A stretch of 64,000 nt of DNA from Sipunculus nudus (taxonomy: Eukaryota; Annelida; Sipuncula; Golfingiida; Sipunculidae), in contig CM049308.1 in the NCBI GenBank assembly GCA_026874595.1, positions 12,914,001 through 12,978,000 on the forward strand. The letters are read 5' to 3'. The notes under the pieces were generated by a model, which made no database searches, was not told the origin of the DNA, and was given only the letters and a program-made list of their open reading frames with translations. Shown one piece after another: positions 12,557 through 24,995 of this stretch (positions are counted from its first letter, which is position 1; each line of letters starts with the position of its first letter). The position numbers and the translations under genes were made by a program.

Positions 12557-13338
12557 TGATACGATGGAGGGGTTGGGGATGTCCCCACCTGTATCACATA
12601 CGGTTGCTGATGCGCGTGGCAGACAATGTTCCAAGACCAGTTTGATGACAGAAGCCTTTATTCAATAGCAAGCGGTCTGGGACAGTCTCTCTCTCTGAGA
12701 GAGCCGCCCAGCCTCCCTGAATCTCTCTGACTCTCAGTGCGCACTACAGATAGTTTTGTTACAGATCTTTCACGTGACATATGAGACATACATATCCATA
12801 TTTCTGCATTTCGTCATAAAAGCTAAACCTTATTGGATGACTCAAAGTAGGTCACAATTACATCAGAGTTATAAGTGTTCTTCCTCACTTTCGTGAGATC
12901 TGATTGGACAAAAGTGCTATGGAAAATCCCAAGTCTGACCTGACATACATCCAATTATAGACTGACCTACAAGTCCTATTTGGAGGACAGTGCTTATATA
13001 CACATGCGGAGTCTCATAAAATAACATGTTTTAATTGTGTTCTACCATTCCCTCATAAAGACTAAACACATAAGTCATTCTGTGACACTATTTCTGTTTG
13101 TACAGACTTAAAATAGACCTTATAATGGTTTGGTGTACTGTTCTCTGATTAAACTGGGAGAGAAGCCTATATGTGTGTGAACGGATGACTGGTTGTCGGG
13201 TGTCATCAATTATGAGAAGTCATTAATTGTTCAGTCTGACATGCCTGAAACTGAGCTTGTATTTGTGAAATATGAAATGTGAAATATTCCTTGAAATATG
13301 TGTTAAGTCACAAATATGCACTTTCCTACTCCATAACA
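12557..13338 (-). repeat. 5' LTR (782 bp)
   Basis: This is the upstream LTR for the minus-strand element. It differs from the other LTR by only a few bases near the GGGGTTGGGG stretch, as far as I can read. TSD TTAC follows at 13339-13342. Confidence 0.9.
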
Positions 13339-13342
13339 TTAC

Positions 13343-14637
13343 CGCCTATAAACACTGTTCTTTTGGCTGAGGGCTTTTGTCAGCTTCTGCTGATATTCTA
13401 GTTACATTTGCATCAAAGCTCAAATTAATCCTCAGCAACATCCAGATTGAGTTGCTTTTTTATAAAAGTTTTTTTTTATTATCTTGTTTAACAAAATAAA
13501 TTCTTCAATTGAGAACCATTGATAAGGACACAGGTTGTGCCCATTATCTGAGCATCAAGATTCATGGGTCACTTGAACTTGGTAGTGATAATACCACTTA
13601 GTGTAATTAAGTTGGATGATCTGCGTTCAGCCCGTGTGGAAATCTTGGTTCTATTTAATATTAAATATTCCTGGCAGTCCCACAATCATTTTAGCATTTG
13701 CATTGACCTTAATGGCTTATTTGTTATACTGTTGAAAAAAATTTGTTTAACATAGGCCCAAAAAAAGGCAAAAAAAGTGTGATTTTGAGGCACCCTGTGT
13801 CAATTTTAACAACCCCCCCCCCCCCCCCGCATCAAAAATATTTATATTGATTTTCCTCTTTCAAGAAGATAAAATAATACAATTTTGATCAGAATTCCTT
13901 TGTTATGTAGTGCTTTTAAGCCAAAAAAAATCTGTTATTTTCATGCTTTTCCCTGATCATTTGCAATTTTGGAAACATGCAAACAAAAAAGTAAAAAAAT
14001 AAAATATTGCCCGCATGCACTAGTTTCTGAAAAAAAGTACCTGAAAACCATAGCTTTTTTAGCATCTGTCTGTCCGTCTGTCTATTAGACTGGCACGTTT
14101 TGACACCATTGGACCTAGAAATCTATAACTGAATATCCAGAGAGGTCCATAAAAAATCTCTTTTGAACCCGAAATTAGGTCACTGTGACCGATATCTTCC
14201 GAGCAGTGGTGCTCTTAATTATTTACCCCCCCCCCCCCAAGAATAATTGTATCTGCCAAAACGAAATTTTGCGGATACTATGTTTTTTGACCAGGTTCCG
14301 CTGCCACTGCGTTCGTTTCCTGTTAACTTCTCTGAGACTACTGGACAGATTTTTCGGAAACTTACACCAATTATTGGGTCACATGTGCGCTGGTGCCTAA
14401 CCAATTGGCGTTGACCTCTGACCTTTATTCTCTGCCCAGCGTCCATTTGTTCGTCTGTTTACACACATAATCCCACATATCTTGGGAACCGTTAGACTGA
14501 TCAGGAAAAAAAAATTGTACAAATGGATAGCTTTATAACATACAAAAAATGGTGGCGCCACCTGCAACCATGTTTGCAAAGTGTCCATCTGTTTGTCTGC
14601 CTTGGGTAAAAATCACTCATATCTCTGCAGGGGTTTG
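13343..14637. repeat. First copy of the 1.74-kb tandem duplication (right part)
   Basis: This segment is nearly identical to 15084-16377. With 774-886 and 8634-8977 it makes up the first unit, split by the LINE and the LTR element. It holds a MITE copy (13778-14051), C runs near 13815 and 14225, and a GTCTGTCCGTCTGTC motif. Short conserved frames in it (for example 13564-13755) look like chance reading of repeat DNA. Confidence 0.85.
13778..14051 (-). mobile_element. MITE (GGTATGGTTCTCAGGCAC family), degraded copy
   Basis: It shares the internal sequence TTTGTTATGTAGTGCTTTTA, then CTGTTATT and TCATGCTTTTCCCT, with the intact copy at 24699-24995, in the opposite orientation. The ends (GAGGCAC and GTACCTGAAAACCATA) are decayed versions of the terminal repeat. 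Confidence 0.65.
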
Positions 14638-16377
14638 AAAAACACTTAGAAGCTTATATCTCAGAAACCATTGTTGGATTTTTACAAAACTTACTATGAT
14701 TATTAGGACTGATGGTCTGTTCCTGCTGCACAAGTAAGGGGGCGCCACTTACAATTTCTGATTTTTAATGAATTTTTCTCGGATTTTTCAACTTTGGCCT
14801 TGTGAGCGGGATATCTCCAAAGGTATTCAACACAGGAACTTCATTTCTTCAGTGCTGATGCATATTTACAAAATCTTGGTAATGTTCAAGGACGGGTGAC
14901 CTTGACCTACTTTTCAAGGTCGCATAGCTTAGAATAGAGTAAAACTTAGGAGCTTATTTCTCAGGAAGCATTTGGTGGATTAATATGAAACATGGTACGT
15001 ACCTCTCCAGTTTAAATTTATGACTGAGACATGTACAGATATACATCAATGTGAGAACAAATATTTCGTACTTGTTACTGTTACCGCCGATAAACACTGT
15101 TCTTTTGGCTGAGGGCTTTTGTCAGCTTCTGCTGATATTCTAGTTACATTTGCATCAAAGCTCAAATTAATCCTCAGCAACATCCAGATTGAGTTGCTTT
15201 TTTATAAAGTTTTTTTTTATTATCTTGTTTAACAAAATAAATTCTTCAATTGAGAACCATTGATAAGGACACAGGTTGTGCCCATTATCTGAGCATCAAG
15301 ATTCATGGGTCACTTGAACTTGGTAGTGATAATACCACTTAGTGTAATTAAGTTGGATGATCTGCGTTTAGCCCGTGTGGAAATCTTGGTTCTATTTAAT
15401 ATTAAATATTCCTGGCAGTCCCACAATCATTTTAGCATTTGCATTGACCTTAATGGCTTATTTGTTATACTGTTGAAAAAAATTTGTTTAACATAGGCCC
15501 AAAAAAAGGCAAAAAAAGTGTGATTTTGAGGCACCCTGTGTCAATTTTAACAACCCCCCCCCCCCCCGCATCAAAAATATTTATTTTGATTTTCCTCTTT
15601 CAAGAAGATAAAATAATACAATTTTGATCAGAATTCCTTTGTTATGTAGTGCTTTTAAGCCAAAAAAATCTGTTATTTTCATGCTTTTCCCTGATCATTT
15701 GCAATTTTGGAAACATGCAAACAAAAAAGTAAAAAAATAAAATATTGCCCGCATGCACTGGTTTCTGAAAAAAAGTACCTGAAAACCATAGCTTTTTTAG
15801 CATCTGTCTGTCCGTCTGTCTGTTAGACTGGCATGTTTTGACACCATTGGACCTAGAAATCTATAACTGAATATCCAGAGAGGTCCATAAAAAATCTCTT
15901 TTGAACCCGAAATTAGGTCACTGTGACCGATATCTTCCGAGCAGTGGTGCTCGTAATTATTTACCCCCCCCCCCCCCCAACAATAATTGTATCTGCCAAC
16001 ACGAAATTTTGCGGATACTATGTTTTTGACGAGGTTCCGCTGCCACTGCGTTTGTTTCCAGTTAACTTCTCTGAGACTACTGGACAGATTTTTCGGAAAC
16101 TTACACCAATTATTGGGTCACATGTGAGCTGGTGCCTAACCAATTGGCGTTGACCTCTGACCTTTATTCTCTGCCCAGCGTCCATTTGTTCGTCTGTTTC
16201 CACACATAATCCCACATATCTTGGGAACCGTTAGACTGATCAGGAAAAAAAATTTGTACAAATGGATAGCTTTATAACATACAAAAAATGGTGGCGCCAC
16301 CTGCAACCATGTTTGCACAGTGTCCATCTGTTTGTCTGCCTTGGGTTAAAATCACTCATATCTCTGCAGGGGTTTGA
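14638..16377. repeat. Second copy of the 1.74-kb tandem duplication, uninterrupted
   Basis: This copy preserves the empty insertion sites of both the LINE (about 14736-14747) and the LTR element (about 15080-15084). The duplication junction near 14635 shows TTGA shared by both parental ends, a short microhomology. Confidence 0.85.
15519..15790 (-). mobile_element. MITE copy carried in the second tandem unit
   Basis: It is the duplicated counterpart of 13778-14051, with the same internal motifs and decayed ends. It arose by the tandem duplication and not by a separate transposition. Confidence 0.65.
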
Positions 16378-17700
16378 CTAATTCACCTGAAATTCGGCAT
16401 TCGTTTACATCCTGGATAGCTTTCTTGATTTTATGACAGGTAGCGCAACCTACATTCACGTTCACGCTGCTGACATCCATGCTCATATCTGGTTTGACGT
16501 ATCTTCCTGAAAATTTGCATGTGTATGGATCTCACATAGCTCTTTATAATACGCAATAATGACAGGTGGCGCCACCTACATTCAAGTTCACACTTAAGAC
16601 ATCCATGCTTATATCTGGTTAGACGTATCTTTCTGAAAATTTGTGTATAGATCTCACATAGCTCTTTATCATACGCAAAACTGGTGGCCCCACCTGCAAC
16701 CATTTTTGCACAGAGTCCGTCTGTTTATCTGCCGTGGGATAAAATCACTCATGTCTCGGCAGTAGTTTGACATATCTGCCTAAAATTTTGCAGGGTTATG
16801 CATCCTGGACAGCTTTCTTGATTTTATGACAAGTGGCGGCACCTACATTCTAGTTTACTCTACAGACATCCATGCTCATATCTCGGGAACCGTTTTTGCA
16901 TGTTTATAGTTCTCACATATCTCGGGAACCGATTTTGCATGTTTATAGTTCTCACATAGCTCTTTATCATACACAAAACTGGAGGGGCCACCTGCAACCA
17001 TTTTTGCAAAGCGTCCTCTGTTTGTCTGCTATGGGCTAAAATCACTCATATCTCAGTCGTAGTTTGACTTATCTGCCTAAAATTTTGCGCGTTTATACAA
17101 TTTTGATAGCTTTCTCGATTTTTAGGCAGGTGGCGCCACCTACATTTATGTTAACGCTGCAGAAATTTAAGCCTATATCTCAGGATTGGTTGGACATATC
17201 CCCCTTAAATTTTGCATGTGTATAGATCTCGCATGGCTCTTAATCATACACAAAATTGGTGGCGCCAGCTGCCTCCATTTTGGCACAAGTCCTTCTGTTT
17301 GTCTGCTGTTGGATAAAATTACTCATATACATGTAGTGGTTTGACCTATCTGCCTAAAATTTTGCATATGTATACAACTTAGACAGCTTTCTGGATTTTG
17401 TGGTAGGTGGCGCAACCTACATACACATTTCGGCTGCAGACCTCCATGCTTATATGCAACAAACCTCACTCTGTTTCCCCTTGTTACTCAATCCATGCCT
17501 CACTTCACCCGTTCCACTCTGACTTTGGCGGATACACGTAGTCGCTTGTCGACTACCCATATTCTAATTGAAACTTTGACACAAAACATCCAATTTCTTG
17601 ACAATTTATGCATGGATTGCTCTGCATTTTGACTTAAATATTGTCCATGACAATAGTTGGTAGTTCCCGAAAACTGGTGGCGCAACTTGCATTTTTTCTA
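16378..17700. repeat. Diverged GGTGGCGCCACCT repeat array
   Basis: Blocks of about 120-240 bp repeat GGTGGCGCCACCTACATT or GGTGGCGCCACCTGCAACC, followed by GTCTGTTTGTCTGCC and TTGACNTATCTNCCTAAAATTTTGCA. There are at least six blocks. I see no coding sequence. Confidence 0.7.
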
Positions 17701-17999
17701 ATGTTTACAACGTTTCCCCTTGTTTTTGAGACTTTCAAATGACAGCAAATGAGTCCGTTTCTAGAATTCGGTTTCATCTAGTGTCCTGAAACCTCACGTG
17801 TATACTGATATTGACTGGTTTCTTCAGTTCCTGAAGACTGGTTTTGCCACATGTATTTTTGTTATTGTTTTCCCTTTTTTTGAGAATGCCAAATTATATC
17901 TAAACTATCAAATTTGCAATTGTGGTTTCATCTCGTGTCCTGAAACCTTTCGTTTTATTAGCGGCCCGTTTGAGTAAGTGGATGTCATACAGTAATCAC
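17701..17999. other. No recognised feature
   Basis: A degenerate repeat-like stretch with two similar segments containing TGTCCTGAAACCT (about 17780 and 17940). Nothing gene-like is visible. Confidence 0.4.
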
Positions 18000-18780
18000 C
18001 TTGTCTGTGTGTCTGTCTGTCCATCTGTTCGTTTTCCTGTACGTTGATGATTTCGTTTCCTGGTGATAACATCAGTTTGGATTGACATACATATTTTACA
18101 CTTGACCTATATATGGCCTGCCTCTATCCGATTGCAAGAACTCTTTAGATTTAGGGGTCATTAGGTCAAAGGTCAAGGTCACCAAACCTACTTATTTAGA
18201 AAGGTTGTGGATGTATTTTAAGCCAAACATTTCATCCCAAACCTTCAATCTTGCACATATAGCTGACCTGCAAATAGGGGAAGATTCTGATAGATATTGT
18301 GGTCACAAGGTAAAAAGGTCAAGGTCACAGGGGCCATCTTCCTGCGAATATTTGTTTCCGAATGATAACTCCAGTTTGGAATGACATATTGGTTTTAAAC
18401 TTGACTTATATATGACCCTACAACAATGTAAGATCTTATTGATTTTGGGGTCAAAGGTCAAGGTCACAGGACCCACTTATTTATAAAGATTGTGGATGCA
18501 TTTTAAGCCAAATTTTTCGTCCCAAACCTTCCATCTAACACATATAGGTGACCGATGAGATGAACCTGGTTGATTTGGGGGTCACTAGGTCAAAGGTCAA
18601 TGTCACAGTTGCCATCTGCCCACATATTTGTTTCTAAATAATAACTCCATCCTTTGGATTATCATAATGGTTTCAAACTTGATTTATATATGGCCCCACA
18701 AAAAAGTAAGAATCCTTTTTATTTTGGAGTCATAAGGTCAAATTTCAAGGTCACATGGCAGAAGGCATTATTCATTATGA
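18000..18780. repeat. Repeat array with AGGTCA half-sites
   Basis: Three diverged units of about 290 bp begin GTTTC(C/T) and contain TGATAACNCCAGTTTGGA-like, TATATATGGCC and GGTCA(C/T)AAGGTCA-like segments. AGGTCAAAGGTCAAGGTCA is seen near 18170, and variants occur near 18451 and 18590. The first repeat (AGGTCA, one base, AGGTCA) matches the consensus direct-repeat-1 site of nuclear receptors. Whether any protein binds here is unknown. Confidence 0.65.
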
Positions 18781-20220
18781 TGTCAAATTACAGTCTGAAT
18801 AAGGATTTTGGCTGGACCACATCATGATCAGGGTTTGGACTGGTCAAATTCCTGATTGACATTTGATCGGACGTTATAAAATATTCTCATTATCAATTTC
18901 AGCTGAGCGCCATGACCCACAGGTCCCTTGTTTTATTTTTAGCCCTAAACTGTCAAATATGAAAGGCTATGAATTATCGTACACTAATAGGTGCAGTTTT
19001 TCTCAGCAGTGACTGCGAGGTTGTCCTGAAATTTTGTATGTGCATTAAATTTTATATTTCAGTCTCTTTGTTTTCAAAGAGTGTTTTGAGGGTGAGAGGG
19101 ACGGACTAAAGTTGGCTGTATTTTTTTTTAAATATCTCTTGCTATGTTAACTTTGACTTCCTGTTGATGTATGACAGTTGACACACCTGTCACGCAAAAT
19201 GATAACATGTATCCCAGAATTAGACCAAGTTCCCATTGGTATTCCTCAGATGTCAGGCCTATTGAAACGACGCCACTCCCTGTGAATATGCTCAACTATA
19301 TAAACAAGGGCGTGTATTGCCCATTATTTTCCTATTTCCTGTGATTTCTGATAAAATCTTACACATATGGTTTAATATATTAAAGTACACCCACAAATAT
19401 GCAAACTCACACAGTACATAAGTGTCAAAACCACATTTTCGCAACTGAAAAGAGTACTTAAGTTCCCTATATTTTGGTAAATGTGTACTGAGAGCTTGAG
19501 TCCAAAGTTACGCGGGACCAAGGGGCGGGGGCTATATTTTTGCTGGCATTGGTTTCTCCTTTTGTCTGTTAGCAACATAACTCGAAAAGTTATTGACAGA
19601 TTTTGATTAAATTTTCAGTTTAGCTGGGCAATTATATAAAGGTCATTTGATTAAATTGTGGGGTGAGTTTTATCACTTTCTGGATCTAGGATTTTATAAA
19701 GAAAAAAATGCTGCATTTCTGACAATGTTAAACTGGGGTAATGAGCTGCCTGGGCGGAGGTCTGCGCTTTCTGAGTGCTTTTCTACTTTCTTCACTGACA
19801 TATCATTTTTAATCTTTTCTGCCAATATTCACACTCACATTAATTTCAGATGACATTCAGTACAGATAACTTCATTAAATCTGAACTGAAATGAACTTAA
19901 ACTTATTTTCCTGAAAGAGTGAAAATGAGTGGAATATACACTACTAAGTCCAATTATATACGTGCGCTGTATTAGTAAACGTATGCCCATTTGCATCTTC
20001 GCTGTGTTGTCATAACAACAGGTACTGTCTTATATGATTTATCTTCAATGATGTTAAAACTGGAGTATGAAAAGCAGAAAGCAGACGATCATAGGGGGCA
20101 CCACCTACAGCTCAATTTCGATGAGCTGGTGACTGATATAAATGATAACCGATATGACATCATATAAGCTAATCGTAATATTTTATGATTTACCAAAGTT
20201 GAAATTTAGTCAAGACTCTA
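18781..20220. other. No recognised gene
   Basis: AT-rich sequence with short open frames (for example 19647-19853) that show no known domain, no supporting splice signals and no repeat partner in the window. The end of a common repeat (GAGCGCCATGACCCACAGGT) is visible at about 18906-18925. Confidence 0.4.
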
Positions 20221-20221
20221 T

Positions 20222-20223
20222 TA

Positions 20224-20280
<57 letters not shown>
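20222..20280. repeat. (TA)n(CA)n microsatellite
   Basis: About 18 TA units pass directly into about 9 CA units. Confidence 0.95.
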
Positions 20281-20281
<1 letters not shown>

Positions 20282-20450
20282 GTGGAACCCCGCCTTACGA
20301 GCACCCCATAAATGGAACCACCCCACAATTACGACCACGTTTCTTGGTCCCGAATATATAATCCATTTTACGTAGAATTTCACAAAAACGACTACCTCTA
20401 AATTACGACCAAGGTGGTGGTAATTATCCGGTTCCACAATCGCGGTTTTG
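20281..20450. mobile_element. Possible pogo/Tigger-like terminal segment
   Basis: CAGTGGAACCCCGCCTTACG resembles the terminal repeat style CAGTNGAACC...ACGA of pogo/Tigger-type DNA transposons. Subterminal ACGACCA motifs follow. I cannot find a convincing second terminus, so this may be a solo end or a chance match. Confidence 0.35.
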
Positions 20451-20897
20451 TTAAATTTAAATTATGTCAATCGTAAAATTTTATAAAATATTTTATAAAT
20501 AACCTTTATTTATGACTTGTATGATAAAAATATCTTTGTCCTTCTAAGGTGTTGAATATATCAATATAATCTATTGTTTCAGATTATTTGTTAGCTTAGC
20601 TCAACTATAGCTATATAGGGAAAGTGTTTGTCCATAGCCTGCCTTTCCGTCTGTTAACGGGCCACATTGTCACCGTAATCCTCGAGAAGTTCAAACTTCA
20701 CGTATTGACAGGTCCTGATTAGACCATTGTGACCTATATTCTCTGACCTGTGACCTATATTCTCCAAAATACGTGTATGGGCATTAAAAAGGCTCTCAGT
20801 AAATAGCTTTTAGCGAACCTGTAAGCTAATGCGATGGTGTAGCGTCGTCCTTCGTCTGTCGTCTGGCCGTCCATAATGTCCAGCAGGGAAGCAATAA

Positions 20898-20985
20898 ACC
20901 TCATGTATATCCCATTGCACAAGTTCGCACTAGGCCTGTCGGCCTTGTTTTATCACTGTACTTGTATTTTAGAGGATGACATATT
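20898..20985. repeat. Dispersed ~90-bp repeat, copy 1
   Basis: It contains ATGTATATCCCATTGC, GGCCTTGTTTTAT and GAGGATGACATATTGCAGCC. The matching copy is at 22143-22235. It is noncoding. Confidence 0.75.
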
Positions 20986-21690
20986 GCAGCCTTTTTGTGT
21001 CACTACCTGCACCAACTTACATTTTTACGGGGGAAAAGCTTAGAAACCTTTGAAAATCTTCTCCGACATCATCCAGCCAAATTTTTCAATATTTGACAGA
21101 AATGATCCCAGAGGCGAGCTCTCAAGTTTGTTCAAATGGTTTGGGTTTGATTAATTTTTGCTGAGTTACAGGAATTTGAACTAAGTCATTCGGCCAAGTT
21201 AGCATATCCTAACATAACAACCTCAGAAATCTCAACAACCTCAGGATCTAGCATTGCCAAGTTTTGTGCAAATTTTGGTCACATGACTCATATTTGAAAT
21301 TGCAGTTTTTATGGTGCCACCTACATCGACCTGTTTTAAGGAACAAAAACCTCATAATTTTAGCCTCTTCCTGATTAAAAATGTTTTATAATGAAATTGT
21401 CAAGCTGAATCTCTTTTTTTTTTTACAAAAAATTACCCTAGGGTAGGGTTCTTTCAATTCTATAAGAATAGATTAAGTTCGTTGATTTTTTAGTAGAGTA
21501 ATTGAAAGCTGAGGTTGGTCTTGTGGCCATTTGTGAGCCTGTTTTAAACTGAGGGCTGCAGCTGGCAATTTGTTCTGGTTCACTCGGGGCAACTGCCTGC
21601 CTCAGCTGAGCTTGGTCAGCCCAATGCACCTGACTCAAGAGAAGTGTGATGTATTGGCCTAAAATTTTGACTTGTCCATGCACCTTTGAT
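20986..21690. other. No recognised gene
   Basis: Repeat-like AT-rich DNA. The minus-strand frame 21438-21722 (94 codons) runs into GGCGCCAC repeat sequence and shows no domain. Confidence 0.4.
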
Positions 21691-22010
21691 GGCTTTATCG
21701 TACACAAGACTGGTGTCGCCACCTAGGATGATTTTTGCACAGTGTATGTTCCTTTTTATTTCTTAGGAGGGATTTGATATATTATCCTGCATCTTGGATA
21801 GCTTTGTCATATACAAGACATGTGGCGCCACCTACAATTGTTTTGGGTTTTATACGTCTGTGCACATAGCTCAAGAGTGGTTTGGGGTATCTGCTGAAAT
21901 TTTAAATGTCCATACATCTTTGATGGCTTTCCCCTACATTAGGCTGGTGGCGCTACCTACAATCATTTTGTGTTTTGAACATCCATGCCAATATTTCAGG
22001 AGTGATGTTT
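21691..22010. repeat. GGTGGCGCCACCT repeat block
   Basis: Three successive segments carry CACCTAGGATGATTTTTGCA, GTGGCGCCACCTACAATTGT and GTGGCGCTACCTACAATCAT, at a spacing of about 110-130 bp. They are related to the 16378-17700 array. Confidence 0.65.
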
Positions 22011-22142
22011 GTGTAATTGGTGCTTGTACTTCGGTTTAGAATTTTAGTAATTGCATTGTACATGTGCATGTCACACATGTTCTTGAAAATTAATCAAATA
22101 CTTTTCAAATTATGGTCAAGCATGTTATACCATTATATACCT

Positions 22143-22235
22143 GATGTATATCCCATTGCGCAGGTTCGTATAAGGCCTGTAGGCCTTGTTTTATAATTTG
22201 TACTTGTATTTTTGAGGATGACATATTGCAGCCAT
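22143..22235. repeat. Dispersed ~90-bp repeat, copy 2
   Basis: It matches 20898-20985 over its whole length with scattered substitutions, including GATGACATATTGCAGCC. Confidence 0.75.
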
Positions 22236-22557
22236 TTATCCAGCTTTCAACAGGGCACAAATCATTTTTCACTGTGACCTAAATTGTTCAAGTTATTGGA
22301 TGAAAACAGGTTTTTAGTTTCAGGTTACCTCTGAAATTAAAATTCGTAACATATAGAATGCTTGGTAAAGGACTGGAGGAACATCCTTCAATCCGATAAA
22401 TGTTATGTATGTTACGTTTGAAGTTTAAATGAACTGAAAGGTCCTGAAAATGTCCAAAGATTCTAGAAATTACTTAAACCTGTAATGTTCAGATTACATG
22501 CACAGACTAATAACATTTGTATTGACAAACTAAACTTTCACGCATTTTATTTGTATG

Positions 22558-23097
22558 CAGGGGTGTGGTCTAAATTGGTCCTGATCCGGTCAAGCTTTTG
22601 GCGGTCCGGTTCTAAGGGTGGTCCGGTCCTAGCGGTCCGGTTCATTTATTCAATCATAATCATAAATTATTTTGAATTATAAATAAAAAAAATGATAGAT
22701 GATAAAATTAAAATTATACAAGCTGACGCAAAAAGTAATAATTGTTATTTAGTAAATAAACCAGATTAGCCCACCAACAACCTATATAGACCCTGAAATT
22801 CTATGTCTAAACTTGCTTAATTGCACATCTTGCTCGAAACAAAATTTCTGCCAGTGGTCCTAGTACATCTACTGTGGTTCAGGAGCCTTCACTAATAAAA
22901 TACCTTCAAACACAAGCACATTGTTCAAAACAAGGGCTTCAGGTTGAAACTTATCACAGAATGTTTTAATAACACTAACTTTTAAATTTCAGAAGGGCCG
23001 GTCAGGTCCAGGGGTAGGTGGTTCAGTATTACTCGTTGCCGTTCCGGTCCGGTCCCAACCTAAATTGTGCACCAAAGCGGTCCAGTCCGCTTCTCTG
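22558..23097. mobile_element. hAT-type MITE, 540 bp
   Basis: Imperfect terminal inverted repeats start CAGGGGTGTGGTC at the left and CAGAGAAGCGGAC at the right (read inward). They are bracketed by an 8-bp target duplication, TTTGTATG (22550-22557) and CTTGTATG (23098-23105), which differ at one base. CAG-type ends with an 8-bp duplication are characteristic of hAT elements. Clusters of GGTCCGGT occur near both ends and may be subterminal binding sites. There is no transposase frame. Confidence 0.75.
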
Positions 23098-23268
23098 CTT
23101 GTATGTTTGAGAAGACATTTTTTGTCCTTAAGAAGGGGACAACTTAGATCTTTATGGCACAAAGTTTCAGCTAAATATCAAGACATGTCCTTTTTTAGGT
23201 TGCTCAAAAGACCTGAATGGTTGTCATTGTGACCAGTGGCGTCAATTTATCTTCAAGGGTTGAGGACG

Positions 23269-23279
<11 letters not shown>

Positions 23280-23323
<44 letters not shown>
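23280..23323. repeat. (TA)n microsatellite
   Basis: About 22 uninterrupted TA units. Confidence 0.95.
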
Positions 23324-23326
<3 letters not shown>

Positions 23327-24185
23327 TTTTATTGTCTGTGTGGCAGATTTCAAATAAATTACAATTAATTATAAAGTTTAAAAAAAAATAAGGTATTATA
23401 TTTCCAGTGTTGGTTAATTCTAAAGCAGGTTTTGATACATAAAATATCACGGCAAACTTGGAAATAAAACAAAAGTCTATAATTTTAATTACTAATATAT
23501 TTCTTTCCTTAAAGGCTTATATAAATATTATTCTCTGAATATAGTAAGGGGGATAACATTGACCATCCCCTTCTTGCAAAAAAAAAAAAGTATGGGGGAC
23601 ATACCCACTCCCCCATCCCCTGATATTTCAAGGCATGGGGCAAAATTGCAAATGTTAGTTTTAAGAAGCTCCGAAGCCTGGAAAAGCATAAACTGTAACC
23701 ACTTCATCTTGGAAATTAAAACTTTTGTATCAAGATAGATAGTGATAAAATTTCCTTGGAAACCCCATAATTAGGTGACTTGTATGTTCTATTGCCCTTA
23801 GTAATTTGTCAAATTCATTCGAGCGTCAAGGTCCGAAAGCCACTAGATACATCAAGTGGGTAGTCAACAAAGATAAAATAGGTCAGTTTCAATGAAAGAT
23901 ATCAGACAGGACAATTTTATGTATGTAATTTCACATACCTTCCTCATTTGCTATTAATAAATGGAACAGCCCTGTTCTGAGATTGTCTCGGTTTCTTTAT
24001 GTCAGATTCAGCTGAGCATCCTGGTTCATGGGTCACTTGCTTTTTAAAACTCTCAGTTTAAAATACTAAGTACATGTATTCATAAACGTTTTCTGGGAAG
24101 TCTGTCAAGCTATAAAAAAAATTATCTTTCAGGTCCGATCGAGCTTTGTCAATAAAATATGTTTTCCATGTGTTCAACTCTAACA

Positions 24186-24698
<513 letters not shown>

Positions 24699-24995
24699 GG
24701 TATGGTTCTCAGGCACTTTTTTTTCAGAAATCAATGCTGGCGGGCGGTTTTTTTTATTTTTATTTTTTTGGTATGTTTTGATAAAAATGTCAAAAGATAA
24801 GGGAAAAGCCTGATAATAACAGATTTATTTTGCTTAACAAGTAAAAGCACTACATAACAAAGAAAATTGTATGATTTTATTTTCTTGAAAGAAATAACTG
24901 CAGCTCTAAATTGGTAAGATTCTATTGAAAATCAAAATAAAAATTTTTGATGCGGGGGTTTAAAATTGATGCGGGCGGTGCCTGAGAACCATACC
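24699..24995 (+). mobile_element. MITE with perfect 18-bp terminal inverted repeats
   Basis: GGTATGGTTCTCAGGCAC at 24699-24716 is the exact reverse complement of 24978-24995. The element is 297 bp and noncoding. Internal landmarks are AGTAAAAGCACTACATAACA and GATGCGGG. It is the best-preserved of five family members in the window. The target duplication is unclear because the flanks are A/T runs. Confidence 0.85.

Larger units (their letters stand above)
8982..13338 (-). mobile_element. LTR retrotransposon without pol (large non-autonomous element)
   Basis: Two direct repeats of 783 and 782 bp flank 2.8 kb of internal sequence. Read on the minus strand, each LTR begins TGTTATGG and ends GTATCA. 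A 4-bp target duplication TTAC lies at 8978-8981 and 13339-13342; the empty site is preserved in the second tandem unit near 15080-15084. A tRNA primer binding site (12536-12553) and a purine tract (9765-9773) both point to the minus strand. The internal region has no protease, reverse transcriptase or integrase frame, so the element must depend on another element. The 4-bp duplication fits Ty3/Gypsy or BEL types but does not decide between them. Confidence 0.88.

Noticed and set aside
20210-20437. A 75-codon minus-strand frame across the TA/CA microsatellite
   Set aside because: It joins microsatellite translation to a possible transposon end and has no domain.
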